Source: Aequitasia blattaphilus
GTDB taxonomy: Bacteria > Bacillota > Clostridia > Lachnospirales > Lachnospiraceae
DNA length: 64,000 nt
Direction: 5' to 3'
Assembly (NCBI RefSeq): GCF_024721305.1
Contig: NZ_JAMXOD010000012.1
Span: forward strand, 47,912 to 111,911
Both the position numbers and the translations under genes were made by a program. The notes under the pieces are model-generated. The model worked only from the letters and a program-made list of their open reading frames with translations, did not search any database and was not told the origin of the DNA. Position 1 is the stretch's first letter. Each line of letters opens with the position of its first letter. Of this stretch, positions 18,610 to 28,510 are shown piece by piece.

Positions 18610-18639
18610 TTGAAACAAGATGGGAAGGTGTGTTATATT
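18610..18639 (+). promoter_or_regulatory. Promoter of the gntR-clpC operon
   Basis: TTGAAA at 18610-18615 and TTATAT/TATATT at 18633-18639 with 17-18 nt spacing, a sigma-A type promoter ~32 bp before the regulator. Confidence 0.6.
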
Positions 18640-18651
18640 ATCACTATAACA
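18631..18651. promoter_or_regulatory. Inverted repeat over the -10, candidate GntR operator
   Basis: TGTTATA (18631-18637) and TATAACA (18645-18651) form a perfect 7-bp inverted repeat with a 7-nt spacer. It overlaps the -10 element, a position suited to repression of the downstream gntR-clpC pair by the encoded regulator. Confidence 0.55.
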
Positions 18652-18670
18652 AAAGAAAGAGGGTGTTTTT

Positions 18671-19039
18671 GTGATTCTTAAGATAGATTTTGATAGTGAG
18701 GAAGCCATCTATATACAGTTGCGTAATCAGATTATCATTGGAATAGCATATCAGTCCGTTAAGGAAGGAGACTCCCTTCCCTCTGTTCGTCAACTTGCGA
18801 ATACCCTTGGAATTAATATGCACACGGTAAATAAGGCTTATTCCGTTCTTCGGGAAGAAGGTTATATTGGGTTGGACCGACGGAAAGGAGCCTATGTAAG
18901 GGTGAATGAAGATAAGGAGAAGATACTTTCGGAAATCAAAAATAATATGCGTATTTTGATTGCAAAGAGCAGATGTAAAAATGTTTCGAAGGAAGATATC
19001 TATCAGTTGATTGATGAAGTATTTCAGGAATTTCAATAG
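18671..19039 (+). CDS. GntR-family regulator, YtrA-like
   Basis: A 122-residue protein with an N-terminal GntR winged helix (YIQLRNQIIIGIAYQSVKEG, then LPSVRQLANTLGINMHTVNK) and only a short helical tail (~45 residues), the YtrA subtype arrangement. The GTG start at 18671 follows AGAAAGAGGG. It precedes clpC by 13 nt, the place usually held by CtsR (or CtsR-McsA-McsB) in Firmicutes. A palindrome over its promoter suggests autoregulation. Confidence 0.85.
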   Translation: MILKIDFDSEEAIYIQLRNQIIIGIAYQSVKEGDSLPSVRQLANTLGINMHTVNKAYSVLREEGYIGLDRRKGAYVRVNEDKEKILSEIKNNMRILIAKSRCKNVSKEDIYQLIDEVFQEFQ

Positions 19040-19052
19040 GAGGAATTAGGAT

Positions 19053-21491
19053 ATGGACTATACAAAACAGGCAGAAGAAACCTTTAAAATAGCTGAAAAA
19101 TCAGCAGTGGAACTGAATCATTCCTATGTAGGAACGGAGCATTTGCTAATAGGGCTTTGCAAAGCGTATTCAGGAGTGGCAGGCCAGGTTTTAGCAATGA
19201 ATGATGTGGCTGAGGCAAGTGTACTACGCATTATTAATGAGTTAGTGGCACCGGTTGGAAAATTGGCAACGAAAGGAAGACCGAAGGCGAGTCCAAAGCT
19301 GGAAGGAATTATTGAAGCAAGTAAAGATGTAGCAAGCCAATTTCGTTCGGAAAAGGTTGGGACAGAGCATTTGTTGGTTGCTTTGATACAGGAAGGTGAT
19401 AGTGTTGCTGCCAGAATATTGAAAACACTAAACGTCAATTTAAAGAAGATTTATATTGATATATTAAATGCAGCGGGAATGGACGTCAAAGAATTTGCAG
19501 AAGAAAATTTTCAGGATCCGGGAAGACAGAAAGAGGACGTATTTCAACAATTTGGAACAGACTTAACCCAGCTTGCCGAAGAAGGAAAGCTGGATCCTGT
19601 TATTGGTCGTAAAGATGAAATTAACCGCTTGATGCAGATACTAAGCAGAAGGACAAAGAATAATCCTTGTCTCGTAGGAGAGCCAGGGGTTGGTAAAACG
19701 GCTGTAATTGAAGGCCTTGCACTTCAAATAGCTTCCGGAATTGTACCGGAGGGAATGCAGGATAAAAGAATCCTATCCATGGATTTGGCAGGCATGATTG
19801 CAGGGTCTAAGTATCGTGGTGAATTTGAAGAGCGCATGAAAAAACTGATCTCTGAAGTGAAAAATGCTGGAAATATTATCTTGTTTCTTGATGAGGTTCA
19901 CACGATTATTGGAGCAGGAGGGGCAGAAGGTGCAATAGATGCTTCCAATATTTTAAAACCATCTCTCGCAAGAGGTGAAATCCAGTTGATTGGTGCAACG
20001 ACTCTTACGGAATACCGCAAGCATATTGAAAAAGATGCTGCATTGGAGAGAAGATTCCAGCCTGTAACCATTGAAGAACCAACGGAAGAGCAGTGTGAAC
20101 AAATACTTCTGGGGTTACAGTCCAGGTATGAGCAGCATCATCAGGTGTCTCTTAGCGAGGAGGCGGTACACGCAGCCGTTTATCTTGCCAGCCGTTATAT
20201 TAATGATCGGTTTCTGCCGGATAAGGCAATTGATGTATTGGATGAAGCGTGCTCGAAGGTGAGCTTGCGGGGATTTAAAGTTCCGAAAAACATTTATCAG
20301 CTGGAAGATGAAGTTCGAGACTTAACAGCTGGTGTTGAGGAAGCAATAAAAGAAGGTGACATGAAAAAAGCCAGTGAGCTCAGACAAGAGCAGGGCAAAC
20401 AAAGAAAGAAGCTGGAACAAACGAAAAAACGCTTTCATAAGCAAAATGAAAATAAAACAGTAATCGTAGAGGAATCAGATATTGCAGATGTGGTTTCTCA
20501 ATGGACCTCGATTCCGGTCAACCGTTTAACGGAGTCGGAAAGCATGCGTTTATCCAACCTTGAAAAAGTACTTCATAAAAGGGTTATTGGGCAAGACGAA
20601 GGGGTGCAGGCTGTTGCGAAAGCAATTAAAAGAGGCAGGGTTGGATTAAAAGATCCAGGAAGACCCATTGGATCCTTTTTATTCCTTGGGCCAACAGGAG
20701 TTGGAAAGACAGAACTCTCAAAAGCCTTGGCAGAAGCTGTATTTGGTAATGAAAATGCTATGATTCGCGTCGATATGTCCGAGTATATGGAAAAACATTC
20801 TGTCTCGAAGCTGATTGGATCTCCTCCGGGATATGTAGGTTACGATGATGGGGGACAGTTCAGCGAGCAGGTAAGAAGGAAACCTTATTCCGTTGTGCTT
20901 TTAGACGAAATCGAGAAGGCTCATCCAGATGTATTTAACATTTTGCTGCAGGTATTGGATGATGGGCGCATTACGGATTCTCAAGGACGCAAGGTGGATT
21001 TTAGTAATACGATTATTATCATGACTTCTAATGCAGGAGCTATGAGCATTGTAGATCCAAAGAAATTAGGTTTTAGTATTCAAGAGGATACAAAACAAGA
21101 TTATGAGAGAATGAAGACGAAGGTAATGGGTGAAGTCAAATTACTTTTCCGTCCGGAATTCCTTAATAGAATCGATGAAATTATAGTCTTCCATCCGCTG
21201 GATATGGAGCATATGAAGAAGATTGTCGGCTTGATGTGTAAAGAGCTTGTGGACAGAGCAAAAGAACAATTAGGTATTCAGCTGATTATCCGAGATTCTG
21301 TAAAGAAGTTTATTGTCGAATCGAAAACCGATATGAAATATGGTGCGAGACCCCTTCGGAGAGGGATACAAAACCTCCTAGAAGATTCTCTTTCTGAGGA
21401 AATATTAAGTGGAAGAATTAAGAGAGATTCCGTTGTTTATGCGGGAGTATCAAAAAAAGAAATTAAATTTACCACAAAAGCTACAAAATAA
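19053..21491 (+). CDS. clpC: ClpC-type AAA+ unfoldase of the Clp protease
   Basis: An 812-residue Hsp100 ATPase. Order: double Clp-N repeat (about 1-145), first AAA module with Walker A GEPGVGKT near residue 211, a middle coiled coil with a UVR-like motif (~415-450), second AAA module with Walker A GPTGVGKT near residue 550, and the C-terminal domain containing [10 protein letters not shown]. It feeds substrates to ClpP, which is not in the window. AGGAGG precedes it. The adaptor/kinase genes mcsA and mcsB are absent beside it. Confidence 0.95.
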   Translation: MDYTKQAEETFKIAEKSAVELNHSYVGTEHLLIGLCKAYSGVAGQVLAMNDVAEASVLRIINELVAPVGKLATKGRPKASPKLEGIIEASKDVASQFRSEKVGTEHLLVALIQEGDSVAARILKTLNVNLKKIYIDILNAAGMDVKEFAEENFQDPGRQKEDVFQQFGTDLTQLAEEGKLDPVIGRKDEINRLMQILSRRTKNNPCLVGEPGVGKTAVIEGLALQIASGIVPEGMQDKRILSMDLAGMIAGSKYRGEFEERMKKLISEVKNAGNIILFLDEVHTIIGAGGAEGAIDASNILKPSLARGEIQLIGATTLTEYRKHIEKDAALERRFQPVTIEEPTEEQCEQILLGLQSRYEQHHQVSLSEEAVHAAVYLASRYINDRFLPDKAIDVLDEACSKVSLRGFKVPKNIYQLEDEVRDLTAGVEEAIKEGDMKKASELRQEQGKQRKKLEQTKKRFHKQNENKTVIVEESDIADVVSQWTSIPVNRLTESESMRLSNLEKVLHKRVIGQDEGVQAVAKAIKRGRVGLKDPGRPIGSFLFLGPTGVGKTELSKALAEAVFGNENAMIRVDMSEYMEKHSVSKLIGSPPGYVGYDDGGQFSEQVRRKPYSVVLLDEIEKAHPDVFNILLQVLDDGRITDSQGRKVDFSNTIIIMTSNAGAMSIVDPKKLGFSIQEDTKQDYERMKTKVMGEVKLLFRPEFLNRIDEIIVFHPLDMEHMKKIVGLMCKELVDRAKEQLGIQLIIRDSVKKFIVESKTDMKYGARPLRRGIQNLLEDSLSEEILSGRIKRDSVVYAGVSKKEIKFTTKATK

Positions 21492-21543
21492 CTTGAATAT
21501 AAGATATAATAAATCTATTAAACCTATTAGGAGGATGGGCAAC

Positions 21544-21957
21544 ATGGAATTAACAAATGAATTGTTGAAAGTTGAAACGGATGAAACGTTGACTTTTGGG
21601 GATTATACATTGGATAAGAAGTCAAAAGTGGAAAATTTTCAGTTTAAGGGAGATGTTTATAAGGTAAAGACTTTCTCAGAAATCACAAAATTGGAAAAAA
21701 ATGGAATGATGGTGTATGAGTCTGTACCCGGAACTAGAGTGGAACACTTCCAGGCGAATGATCAAGTAGTATCGTTTCAGGTACAGGGAGATAAGGATAT
21801 TCAATTTACCTTGGAGCTGGAAGCAAATAGTGAATACGTTGTTTATCTGGATCAAGCAAACATTGGAGATATGAATACAAATGTAAGCGGTAAATTAGTG
21901 GTAAGCACAGAACTTGAACCTGGACAAAAAATTATGGTAGAAGTAGTGAAAAAATAA
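21544..21957 (+). CDS. Conserved protein of unknown function between clpC and radA
   Basis: A 137-residue acidic protein without signal peptide or membrane segment. The pattern suggests mostly beta structure (short strands such as FGDYTLD, VVSFQVQGD, EYVVYLD). Relatives in Lachnospiraceae are sometimes labelled 'endosialidase' from memory, but no glycosidase motif is visible, so that name is not supported. The ATG at 21544 follows AGGAGG with 9-nt spacing; an upstream in-frame extension overlapping clpC is rejected. A hairpin follows its stop. Confidence 0.75.
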   Translation: MELTNELLKVETDETLTFGDYTLDKKSKVENFQFKGDVYKVKTFSEITKLEKNGMMVYESVPGTRVEHFQANDQVVSFQVQGDKDIQFTLELEANSEYVVYLDQANIGDMNTNVSGKLVVSTELEPGQKIMVEVVKK

Positions 21958-21966
21958 TGAAAAAGA

Positions 21967-21998
21967 AAGGGTTGGAATGAAATTTTCCGACCCTTTTG
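21967..21998 (+). terminator. Hairpin between the unknown gene and radA
   Basis: AAAGGGTTGGAA (21967-21978) pairs with TTCCGACCCTTT (21986-21997; one G-T), then only four Ts, so it may be a partial terminator. Confidence 0.6.
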
Positions 21999-22024
21999 TT
22001 ATCGAAATAGTCAGGAGGAAGTAC

Positions 22025-23383
22025 ATGGCAAAGCCAAAAAAAACAGTTTTCTTTTGTCAGAACTGTGGTCATGAAGAAATGAAATGGCTGGGACAGTGTC
22101 CTATGTGTAAGGAATGGAGCACATTTGTGGAGGAGAGTGTATCCACAGCAGGAAAAAGTCCGAAAAGTAGTGGGAAAAGTGATGTTCGACCTGTGAGTCT
22201 TTCAGCAATTAGCACAGATCAGGAAGAAAGAATAAAAGTAAAAATCGACGAGCTGGATCGAGTTTTAGGTGGGGGGATTGTACCGGGATCTATGGTTTTA
22301 GTGGGAGGTGATCCTGGGATTGGTAAATCCACATTATTGCTTCAGGTATGTCAGAGCTTGTCAATGAATGAGAAAAAAGTCCTCTATGTATCAGGGGAGG
22401 AATCTCTGAGTCAGATCAAGCTTAGGGCAAACCGAATTGGTAAGTTCAATGAAAACCTCCTTCTATTTTGTGAGACGAATCTGGAGATTATTACGGATGC
22501 AATTGAGAAGGAAAAGCCTCAGGTAGTAGTAATTGACTCGATTCAGACTATGTATAATGAGGAGGTTTCCTCTGCTCCAGGGAGCGTGTCTCAGGTAAGA
22601 GAATCAACGAATGTACTTATGCAGATTGCAAAAGGCAGGAATATTTCGATTTTCATTGTTGGACACGTGACAAAAGAGGGGACGGTTGCGGGGCCTCGTG
22701 TGTTAGAGCATATGGTGGACACGGTTTTATACTTTGAAGGAGACCGCCATGGAACTTATCGAATATTGCGAGGAGTAAAAAATCGGTTTGGTTCTACAAA
22801 TGAAATAGGTGTTTTCGAGATGCAAAAGGAAGGGCTGAAAGAAGTAAAAAATCCTTCTGAGTTTATGCTGAGTGGAAGACCGAAGAATGCTTCCGGGTCG
22901 GTTGTTGTATGTGCTATGGAAGGAACGAGACCAGTTTTAATGGAGGTACAAGCTCTGGTAACTTATACGAATTTTAATATGCCTAGAAGAACAGCGGCAG
23001 GAATGGACTATAATCGTGTGAATTTGTTGATGGCTGTGCTGGAAAAGAGGTTGAAGTTTCAGTTTTCAAACTATGATGCTTATGTCAATATTGCCGGAGG
23101 GATAAAATTGAATGAGCCGGCAGCAGATTTAGGTGTGGTTATTGCGCTTATATCAAGCTATAAGAATAAGATTATACCGGAAGATATGGTTGTGTTTGGA
23201 GAAGTAGGTTTAAGTGGAGAAATCAGAGCGGTGGCAATGCCGGACCAACGTGTTAATGAGGCGAAAAAACTAGGGTTTACTACTTGTATTATGCCAAAGA
23301 GTTCTATGAAAGGACTTGAAGTAGAAGGAATTAAAGTAGTTGGAGTGGATTCTGTAGCGGAATTGATGCATTATATTGATTAA
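22025..23383 (+). CDS. radA: DNA repair protein RadA
   Basis: A 452-residue RecA-like ATPase that promotes branch migration during recombination. A four-Cys zinc finger (CQNCGHEEMKWLGQCPMC) begins near residue 10, Walker A GGDPGIGKST near residue 95, the RadA-specific KNRFG motif near residue 254, and a Lon-like C-terminal domain. The ATG at 22025 has AGGAGG upstream and yields the canonical MAKPKK start; a start at 21977 would lie inside the preceding hairpin. Confidence 0.94.
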   Translation: MAKPKKTVFFCQNCGHEEMKWLGQCPMCKEWSTFVEESVSTAGKSPKSSGKSDVRPVSLSAISTDQEERIKVKIDELDRVLGGGIVPGSMVLVGGDPGIGKSTLLLQVCQSLSMNEKKVLYVSGEESLSQIKLRANRIGKFNENLLLFCETNLEIITDAIEKEKPQVVVIDSIQTMYNEEVSSAPGSVSQVRESTNVLMQIAKGRNISIFIVGHVTKEGTVAGPRVLEHMVDTVLYFEGDRHGTYRILRGVKNRFGSTNEIGVFEMQKEGLKEVKNPSEFMLSGRPKNASGSVVVCAMEGTRPVLMEVQALVTYTNFNMPRRTAAGMDYNRVNLLMAVLEKRLKFQFSNYDAYVNIAGGIKLNEPAADLGVVIALISSYKNKIIPEDMVVFGEVGLSGEIRAVAMPDQRVNEAKKLGFTTCIMPKSSMKGLEVEGIKVVGVDSVAELMHYID

Positions 23384-23400
23384 GAAAGGATGAATATGAC

Positions 23401-23688
23401 ATGAAGATAGAACACAAAGAAAATTTGGATCGTTTTTTATTAAAGACAGATGAGGGAGAGAAAATAGGAGAGATTGAATATCGAGTTGCGAATGACAGTC
23501 TGATTTATGTTACCCGTACAGAGGTGTCGCCGGAACATGGTGGAAAGGGTTATGCTGGGCTTCTGCTAGATGCATTAGTGGAGTGGGCAAGAAAAAACAA
23601 CATAAAAGCAGTGCCGATTTGCTCTTATGTTGTTCGGGCATTTGAAAAAAATCCAGATAAGTATGGAGATATTGCAATATTAAAATAG
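23401..23688 (+). CDS. Small GNAT-like N-acetyltransferase
   Basis: A 95-residue protein of the short YjdJ-like GNAT group: the acetyl-CoA loop is in VSPEHGGKGYAGLLLDALVEWA and a C-terminal PICSYVVRAFEKNPD segment is typical of this subfamily. Substrate unknown. It follows radA by 17 nt and its last 9 bases overlap the convergent ROK gene. Confidence 0.8.
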   Translation: MKIEHKENLDRFLLKTDEGEKIGEIEYRVANDSLIYVTRTEVSPEHGGKGYAGLLLDALVEWARKNNIKAVPICSYVVRAFEKNPDKYGDIAILK

Positions 23689-24807
23689 AAGCTTTAAGTA
23701 TTTTTTGACCAGTGGAATCGCTGCGCCTACACAGAGTGGGAGGCTTGTGGTTTTACTGGTTTTTATATACCTCTCTTCACTTGGAAAAGCACTTCTTTTG
23801 TGAACCTTTCTATGTAGAGTGTCAATGTCTTTCTGGGTAAGATAATTGGAAATTTTTCCACCTAAAATCACATCGCTTGTGATAATCATGTGTAGATTGT
23901 CAATGGTAGAGGCTAAATGTGTTAAATACTCTTCCCAACGTTCTTTTGTTTCCTTATCATCGGTTCGTAATGCAGAGAAAAACGAATCGATATCCTCTTC
24001 AGGGTGTAAAAGGGCGGAAAACGAGCAATAGGCATTAACACAACCTTTCTTTCCACAATAGCATTGCTTGCCATCGGGGATTAAAGTCATATGCTCAAAA
24101 ACACCGCTTTTCAATTCGCCTCCCCGAAAGAAATCTCGATTAATGATCACTGTACCGCTGACATTATCGCGGATGTTAAAGAAGATTGCATTGGATAGAG
24201 ATGAATCAAACCAAAGCTCGGAGTTTGCCAAGGATTCAGCATCGTGATTGAAGGTACAAGGGTATGGGATTCGTGAGGTAAATTCTGAAATGGACAGTCC
24301 GGTGCAATCCAAAAGCTTTCCGTAGATAATTGTTTTTCCATCAGAAGAAATTAGAGCTTGCAATCCGATTCCGACACCTAATATCTTGTCCGATGAAACA
24401 TTGAGTGCGTTGATAAAGGCATTGATGGAAGATGAGAGTGTATCAAAATACACTGGTTCATTACGGAAAGGTATATAAAAAGTCTCGAACTTTAACATTT
24501 GAGCAGATAAATTAATTGCAGTAACCTCATAACGATCATGTCTGATCTCTACACCAATGGCAATCTTTTTGGACATATTAAAGGAGAAGATATTTGCCTT
24601 TCGACCTCCGGTAGAATTGGCAAAGCCCTCCTGGTAAATTGTATCCTCCTCTACTAATTCCTTAAGTATATTTGCAACTGTGGGTCTGCTTAGCTCAAGG
24701 TATTCTGCAACCTTGTGAGGAGTGGATTTTCTTTGGTTGTAAATATAGCGGATAGCATTTTTTTTGTTGTTCTTTTTTAAAGTTGTTACAGAGTAATGTT
24801 TTGACAT
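23680..24807 (-). CDS. ROK-family transcriptional repressor (NagC/XylR type)
   Basis: A 375-residue regulator: N-terminal winged helix (about 8-70, with KVAEYLELSRPTVANILKEL) and a C-terminal ROK sugar-binding domain. The ROK zinc motif is CYCGKKGCVNAYCS near residue 243. Such repressors leave DNA when a sugar or derivative binds. It is the last gene downstream of the ABC importer genes on the - strand, so it is the best candidate to bind the paired 17-bp boxes at 28463 and 28826. Confidence 0.88.
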   Translation of the reverse strand: MSKHYSVTTLKKNNKKNAIRYIYNQRKSTPHKVAEYLELSRPTVANILKELVEEDTIYQEGFANSTGGRKANIFSFNMSKKIAIGVEIRHDRYEVTAINLSAQMLKFETFYIPFRNEPVYFDTLSSSINAFINALNVSSDKILGVGIGLQALISSDGKTIIYGKLLDCTGLSISEFTSRIPYPCTFNHDAESLANSELWFDSSLSNAIFFNIRDNVSGTVIINRDFFRGGELKSGVFEHMTLIPDGKQCYCGKKGCVNAYCSFSALLHPEEDIDSFFSALRTDDKETKERWEEYLTHLASTIDNLHMIITSDVILGGKISNYLTQKDIDTLHRKVHKRSAFPSEERYIKTSKTTSLPLCVGAAIPLVKKYLKLLF

Positions 24808-24861
24808 GGGTCGCCTCTTTTCGTTTATAAAATCATTGTATTAAAGAACGGATTTCTTGTC

Positions 24862-24898
24862 AAATAATAGCTGCCAAGATTTTGACGTCTTAGCAGCC
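24862..24898 (-). terminator. Hairpin between the binding-protein gene and the ROK gene
   Basis: On the - strand GCTGCTAAGA pairs with TCTTGGCAGC (one G-T), followed by a moderately T-rich tail. Likely partial termination, separating high importer expression from low regulator expression. Confidence 0.55.
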
Positions 24899-24907
24899 GA
24901 AGAAAAA

Positions 24908-25915
24908 TTATTTTACCATGGTTGCAAAATCCAAATCTTTATCCGCATATTCTGCAACGTTTTCTGTATCGATTACAACGGTTCCGGCATCGATGAATTC
25001 GTCTAAGGTCTCACCGGCCATATATTGAATTGCTGCATCTACAGCAGTCTGTCCAAGGAGGACAGGATCGTTTGAAGACGTAATGTGATATTCTCCTGTC
25101 TCGATTTTGAGAACTGCTTCCATAAGTCCGTCTACACCGCATACTAGAACATCTTCCATTTTTTGTTCCTTACAAACTTGTGCGGCGCCAATTGCCATAT
25201 CATCATTGTGTCCAAAGATTGCTACTACATCTTTGTTTGCTTGTAATAAATCCTGAGTTGCTGGAATGGCTTTTGAACGGTCGTAGTCACAATAGGAAGA
25301 CTGGACAATTTTAAGCCCCGGTGCATTTTCTAACGCTGCGTGGAAGCCATCTCGACGATTCATCATCGTGGTAGAACCGGCAGTTCCTTGGATTTCTAAT
25401 ACAGTACCGGTAGCATCTTCTCCACCTAATAATTCGATTAGTCTCTCACCTACCAATTTTCCCATAACCTCATTGTCTCGTCCAACCCAGGCGGTATTGC
25501 CTTTGGTAACATTCTTATCTACGGTAATAACGGGGATATCATTCTTGTTACATGCTTCAATACCAGCGGTAGGACCATCCTCATTTACAGGGTTGATAAT
25601 GAGTACGTCAATGCCTTGAGAAATTAAATCCTGGATATCTTTGTTTTGTTTTGTGGTATCGTTATCGGCATTAAGTGACACTACTTCAAGTCCTTTCGAC
25701 TTGGCATAATCCTCAATGATTGGGGTCATGTTTGCAAAAAATGGAGTGTCCTGAGAGCAGTTTGAAAATCCGATTTTAAAAGAGTCCCCACTCTTTGTAT
25801 CTGTGTCTTCAGAGCTGCTCGATGAGGAGGTATCTCCTCCCTTGTTACCGCAGGCTGCTAATGATAAGGTCAAAGCTGCTACGGCGAAAATTGCTGTTAG
25901 TTTTCTTAGTTTCAT
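24908..25915 (-). CDS. Sugar ABC transporter substrate-binding lipoprotein
   Basis: A 335-residue periplasmic-binding-type protein anchored by a lipobox (LSLAAC, Cys22) followed by a Ser/Asp-rich linker. The fold is RbsB-like: FSNCSQDTPFFANM, the DLISQGIDVLIINPVNEDG hinge-region pattern, and DGLMEAVLKIETGEY. It delivers a sugar or polyol to the permease. Together with the divergent catabolic genes the ligand is more likely a tetritol or related polyol than ribose; this is inference. Confidence 0.9.
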   Translation of the reverse strand: MKLRKLTAIFAVAALTLSLAACGNKGGDTSSSSSSEDTDTKSGDSFKIGFSNCSQDTPFFANMTPIIEDYAKSKGLEVVSLNADNDTTKQNKDIQDLISQGIDVLIINPVNEDGPTAGIEACNKNDIPVITVDKNVTKGNTAWVGRDNEVMGKLVGERLIELLGGEDATGTVLEIQGTAGSTTMMNRRDGFHAALENAPGLKIVQSSYCDYDRSKAIPATQDLLQANKDVVAIFGHNDDMAIGAAQVCKEQKMEDVLVCGVDGLMEAVLKIETGEYHITSSNDPVLLGQTAVDAAIQYMAGETLDEFIDAGTVVIDTENVAEYADKDLDFATMVK

Positions 25916-25963
25916 ATACGTGTTCTCCTTTCGTTTTATATAAAAGGCTTTTGCCTCTTATTT

Positions 25964-26926
25964 TTATTTTTTCTTTTGTTCAGAGGATACGAAGTTGTTT
26001 AATAAAAGTGCAAGAATAATGATGATTCCTTTTGCAATTCGCTGGTAGTAGGAAGGCAATCCAACCAAATTGAAGATATTGGTTATGATTTGTAAAAGGA
26101 ATACACCGCCAAAGGTGCCGATTACGGAACCCTTTCCGCCGCTTAAGCTGGCACCACCAATTACGCTGGCAGCGATTGCGTCCAGCTCATATCCATTCCC
26201 GGCAGTAGGTTGTCCTGTGGACATCCATGAAGCGGTTAAGATACCTGCAAAACCAGATAATAATCCAGAGAGTATGTATGCGATGGTATAATTTCTTTTT
26301 GTCTTAATACCGGAGAGCATAGCAGCTTCATAATTTCCGCCGATTGCAAAAAGGCTTCTGCCAAATATGGTATATTTGAAAAGCAGTGCAAAAACTACGG
26401 TTAAAATAATCCAGATAATTGCTGTATAGGCTAGTTTGTCAAGAAGAAAACCACCTCCAATTTCGTGAAACTCTTCGCTTAATCCGAAGACAGGGTTCCC
26501 GCTGGTGGTTAAAAGTGCCGCACCTCTCCCTATTTCCATCATTGCCAAAGAAGCAATAAAATCAGGTAGTTTAAAGCGGGAAATCAAAAGACCAGTGATT
26601 AATCCCATTACTCCGCTCACACACAAACCTGCAAGAAAAGCTAAGAGAAGTCCGCCGATTCCTCCAATATTCATAGCCACCATTGAAGATACCATCCCCG
26701 CGAAGGCCAGTACAGAGCCGACAGACAAATCAATTCCGCCAAGGAGTACAACTGTGGTCATACCGATTGCCACAATTCCTGGTATGGAGGCTTGCTGCAA
26801 CAGATTCAAAAAGTTGTCGATGGTTAGAAAGTTTGGAGATAGTATCGTGGATATTATCATAAAAACAAGTAGAAGTAATATTAAATTGTATTTTCTAAGT
26901 AGTTCTCTCATATTAAGTTTTTTCAT
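25964..26926 (-). CDS. Sugar ABC transporter permease (RbsC type)
   Basis: A 320-residue integral membrane protein with about nine or ten hydrophobic segments and the RbsC-family signature VLLGGIDLSVGSVLAFAG near residue 62 and a late cytoplasmic loop ASVIGGASLSGGKGSVIGT near residue 250. The start overlaps the ATPase stop (TAATG), so translation is coupled. Confidence 0.93.
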   Translation of the reverse strand: MKKLNMRELLRKYNLILLLLVFMIISTILSPNFLTIDNFLNLLQQASIPGIVAIGMTTVVLLGGIDLSVGSVLAFAGMVSSMVAMNIGGIGGLLLAFLAGLCVSGVMGLITGLLISRFKLPDFIASLAMMEIGRGAALLTTSGNPVFGLSEEFHEIGGGFLLDKLAYTAIIWIILTVVFALLFKYTIFGRSLFAIGGNYEAAMLSGIKTKRNYTIAYILSGLLSGFAGILTASWMSTGQPTAGNGYELDAIAASVIGGASLSGGKGSVIGTFGGVFLLQIITNIFNLVGLPSYYQRIAKGIIIILALLLNNFVSSEQKKK

Positions 26927-28434
26927 TAAATTGCCCTCCCGATTACGGAAGCGTGTAAGATTTGTTCTTGGTTAAAGCTTCCTTTATTTGACTCGAAAAT
27001 TTGTTTTCCATCATACATTACATGGATATTGTCGCAAATTCTTAAAAGCTCCTGTAATTCAGAAGATACGACAATCACACTTTTTCCTTGTGTGGTTATC
27101 TCGTGGATAAGTTTATAAATTTCTTCCTTCGCCATAACATCGATTCCTTGGGTAGGTTCATCCAGGAGTAAGATGTCACAGTCCTGCATCAGCCATTTCG
27201 CTAGTATAACCTTTTGCTGATTACCCCCAGACAAGTTCTGGGTGACGGTATTGATAGATGGTGTTTTTACGTTTAATTTGTCCTTGTGAGATTCGCATAT
27301 TGTGGTGATGCTTTTGTAGTCGATTTTTCCTTTTTTTAAAAACTTAGGCAGGGATACCATACTCATGTTTTCCCAAACGGGTAGAGGAAGAACAAGTCCC
27401 TGGGCTTTTCTGTTTTCTGGAGCTAAACCAATTTTGTTGCGGATTGCGTGGCCGGTATCCTTGATTACAATCTCTTTGCCGTTGAGGAGTATTTTTCCAT
27501 TTGTAGTGCTGCGTACACCGAAGATGGATTGGAGAATTTCAGTTCTTCCGGAGCCAACCAAACCGTAGAGCCCAAGAACTTCTCCTTTGTGTAATTTTAA
27601 GTTGATATCCTTTACCACGTCATTGGACAAATCTTTTAGTTCCAAAACCACTTCGTCAGATACAGGGTGAATAGTCTTTTCTTCGGATTCGATTTGAGAT
27701 AAATCAATACCGGTCATATACTCAACCAGACGGTCTTCGTCTAAGTCACAAGTTTTTTTACAGGCTACAAATTTTCCATCTCGCAGCACGGTTATGTGAT
27801 CTCCTACAATAAAAAGTTCTTCAAGATGATGAGAGATATAGATGATGGTAATACCGTGGTTTTTAAGATCCTCGATTACCTTTACTAAAATCTCGAATTC
27901 AGACTGTGAAAGGGTGGAAGAGGGTTCGTCCATCACGATTAATTTTGCATTACAGGCGAGAGCTTTCATGATTTCTGTCAACTGTCTCTGTCCTATATTT
28001 AAAGAATGGACTGGCGCTTTGGCATCGATTTTTATATTGAGCTTATCGGCAAGATCTTGCGTGTCCCGATAAACTTTCTTCCAGTCGATTCCTCCGGTCT
28101 TTGTTTTGGGGTAATTGTTGATGTAAACATTTTCACCAACGGTTAATTCATTAAATAACGAGAGTTCTTGGTAAATAACAGCAATTCCTTCCTCCCGTCT
28201 TTTTTGTGTTCCATGAGCTTTTAACAATTTAGAATCAAAGTATATTTCTCCAGAATCCTCCGTGTATGCACTGGATAAAATTTTCATTAATGTGGATTTT
28301 CCGGCACCGTTAGCACCAATGAGACAGTGCACTTCTCCTTTTTCTACTTTGAAAGTGACGTTATCAAGAGCTATGACGCCGGGAAATGATTTGCATATAT
28401 TATTCATTTCAAGAATATAGTCTGAGTTGCTCAT
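26926..28434 (-). CDS. Sugar ABC transporter ATPase (RbsA type, double domain)
   Basis: A 502-residue protein with two fused ABC domains: Walker A GANGAGKST near residue 42 and signature-like LNIGQRQLTEI in the first; degenerate GLVGSGRTE near residue 292 and NLSGGNQQKVILAKWL in the second, as in RbsA/XylG/MglA. It energises uptake by the adjacent permease. First gene of the - strand operon, preceded by AAGGAGG. Confidence 0.94.
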   Translation of the reverse strand: MSNSDYILEMNNICKSFPGVIALDNVTFKVEKGEVHCLIGANGAGKSTLMKILSSAYTEDSGEIYFDSKLLKAHGTQKRREEGIAVIYQELSLFNELTVGENVYINNYPKTKTGGIDWKKVYRDTQDLADKLNIKIDAKAPVHSLNIGQRQLTEIMKALACNAKLIVMDEPSSTLSQSEFEILVKVIEDLKNHGITIIYISHHLEELFIVGDHITVLRDGKFVACKKTCDLDEDRLVEYMTGIDLSQIESEEKTIHPVSDEVVLELKDLSNDVVKDINLKLHKGEVLGLYGLVGSGRTEILQSIFGVRSTTNGKILLNGKEIVIKDTGHAIRNKIGLAPENRKAQGLVLPLPVWENMSMVSLPKFLKKGKIDYKSITTICESHKDKLNVKTPSINTVTQNLSGGNQQKVILAKWLMQDCDILLLDEPTQGIDVMAKEEIYKLIHEITTQGKSVIVVSSELQELLRICDNIHVMYDGKQIFESNKGSFNQEQILHASVIGRAI

Positions 28435-28462
28435 ATTTATACCTCCTTATCCTCGGATGTTT

Positions 28463-28479
28463 TGTAAACTTACTTTACA
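28463..28479. promoter_or_regulatory. 17-bp operator box at the importer promoter
   Basis: TGTAAACTTACTTTACA holds a 6-bp inverted repeat (TGTAAA/TTTACA). Read on the - strand it starts 2 nt after the -10 hexamer. It matches the box at 28826-28842 in 14 of 17 positions. Candidate site for the ROK repressor. Confidence 0.6.
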
Positions 28480-28481
28480 CA

Positions 28482-28510
28482 AGAATACATGATAGATTCG
28501 ATTGTGTCAA
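28482..28510 (-). promoter_or_regulatory. Promoter of the ABC importer operon
   Basis: On the - strand TTGACA (28510-28505), 17-nt spacer, TATTCT (28487-28482). Good sigma-A match upstream of the ATPase gene. Confidence 0.65.
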
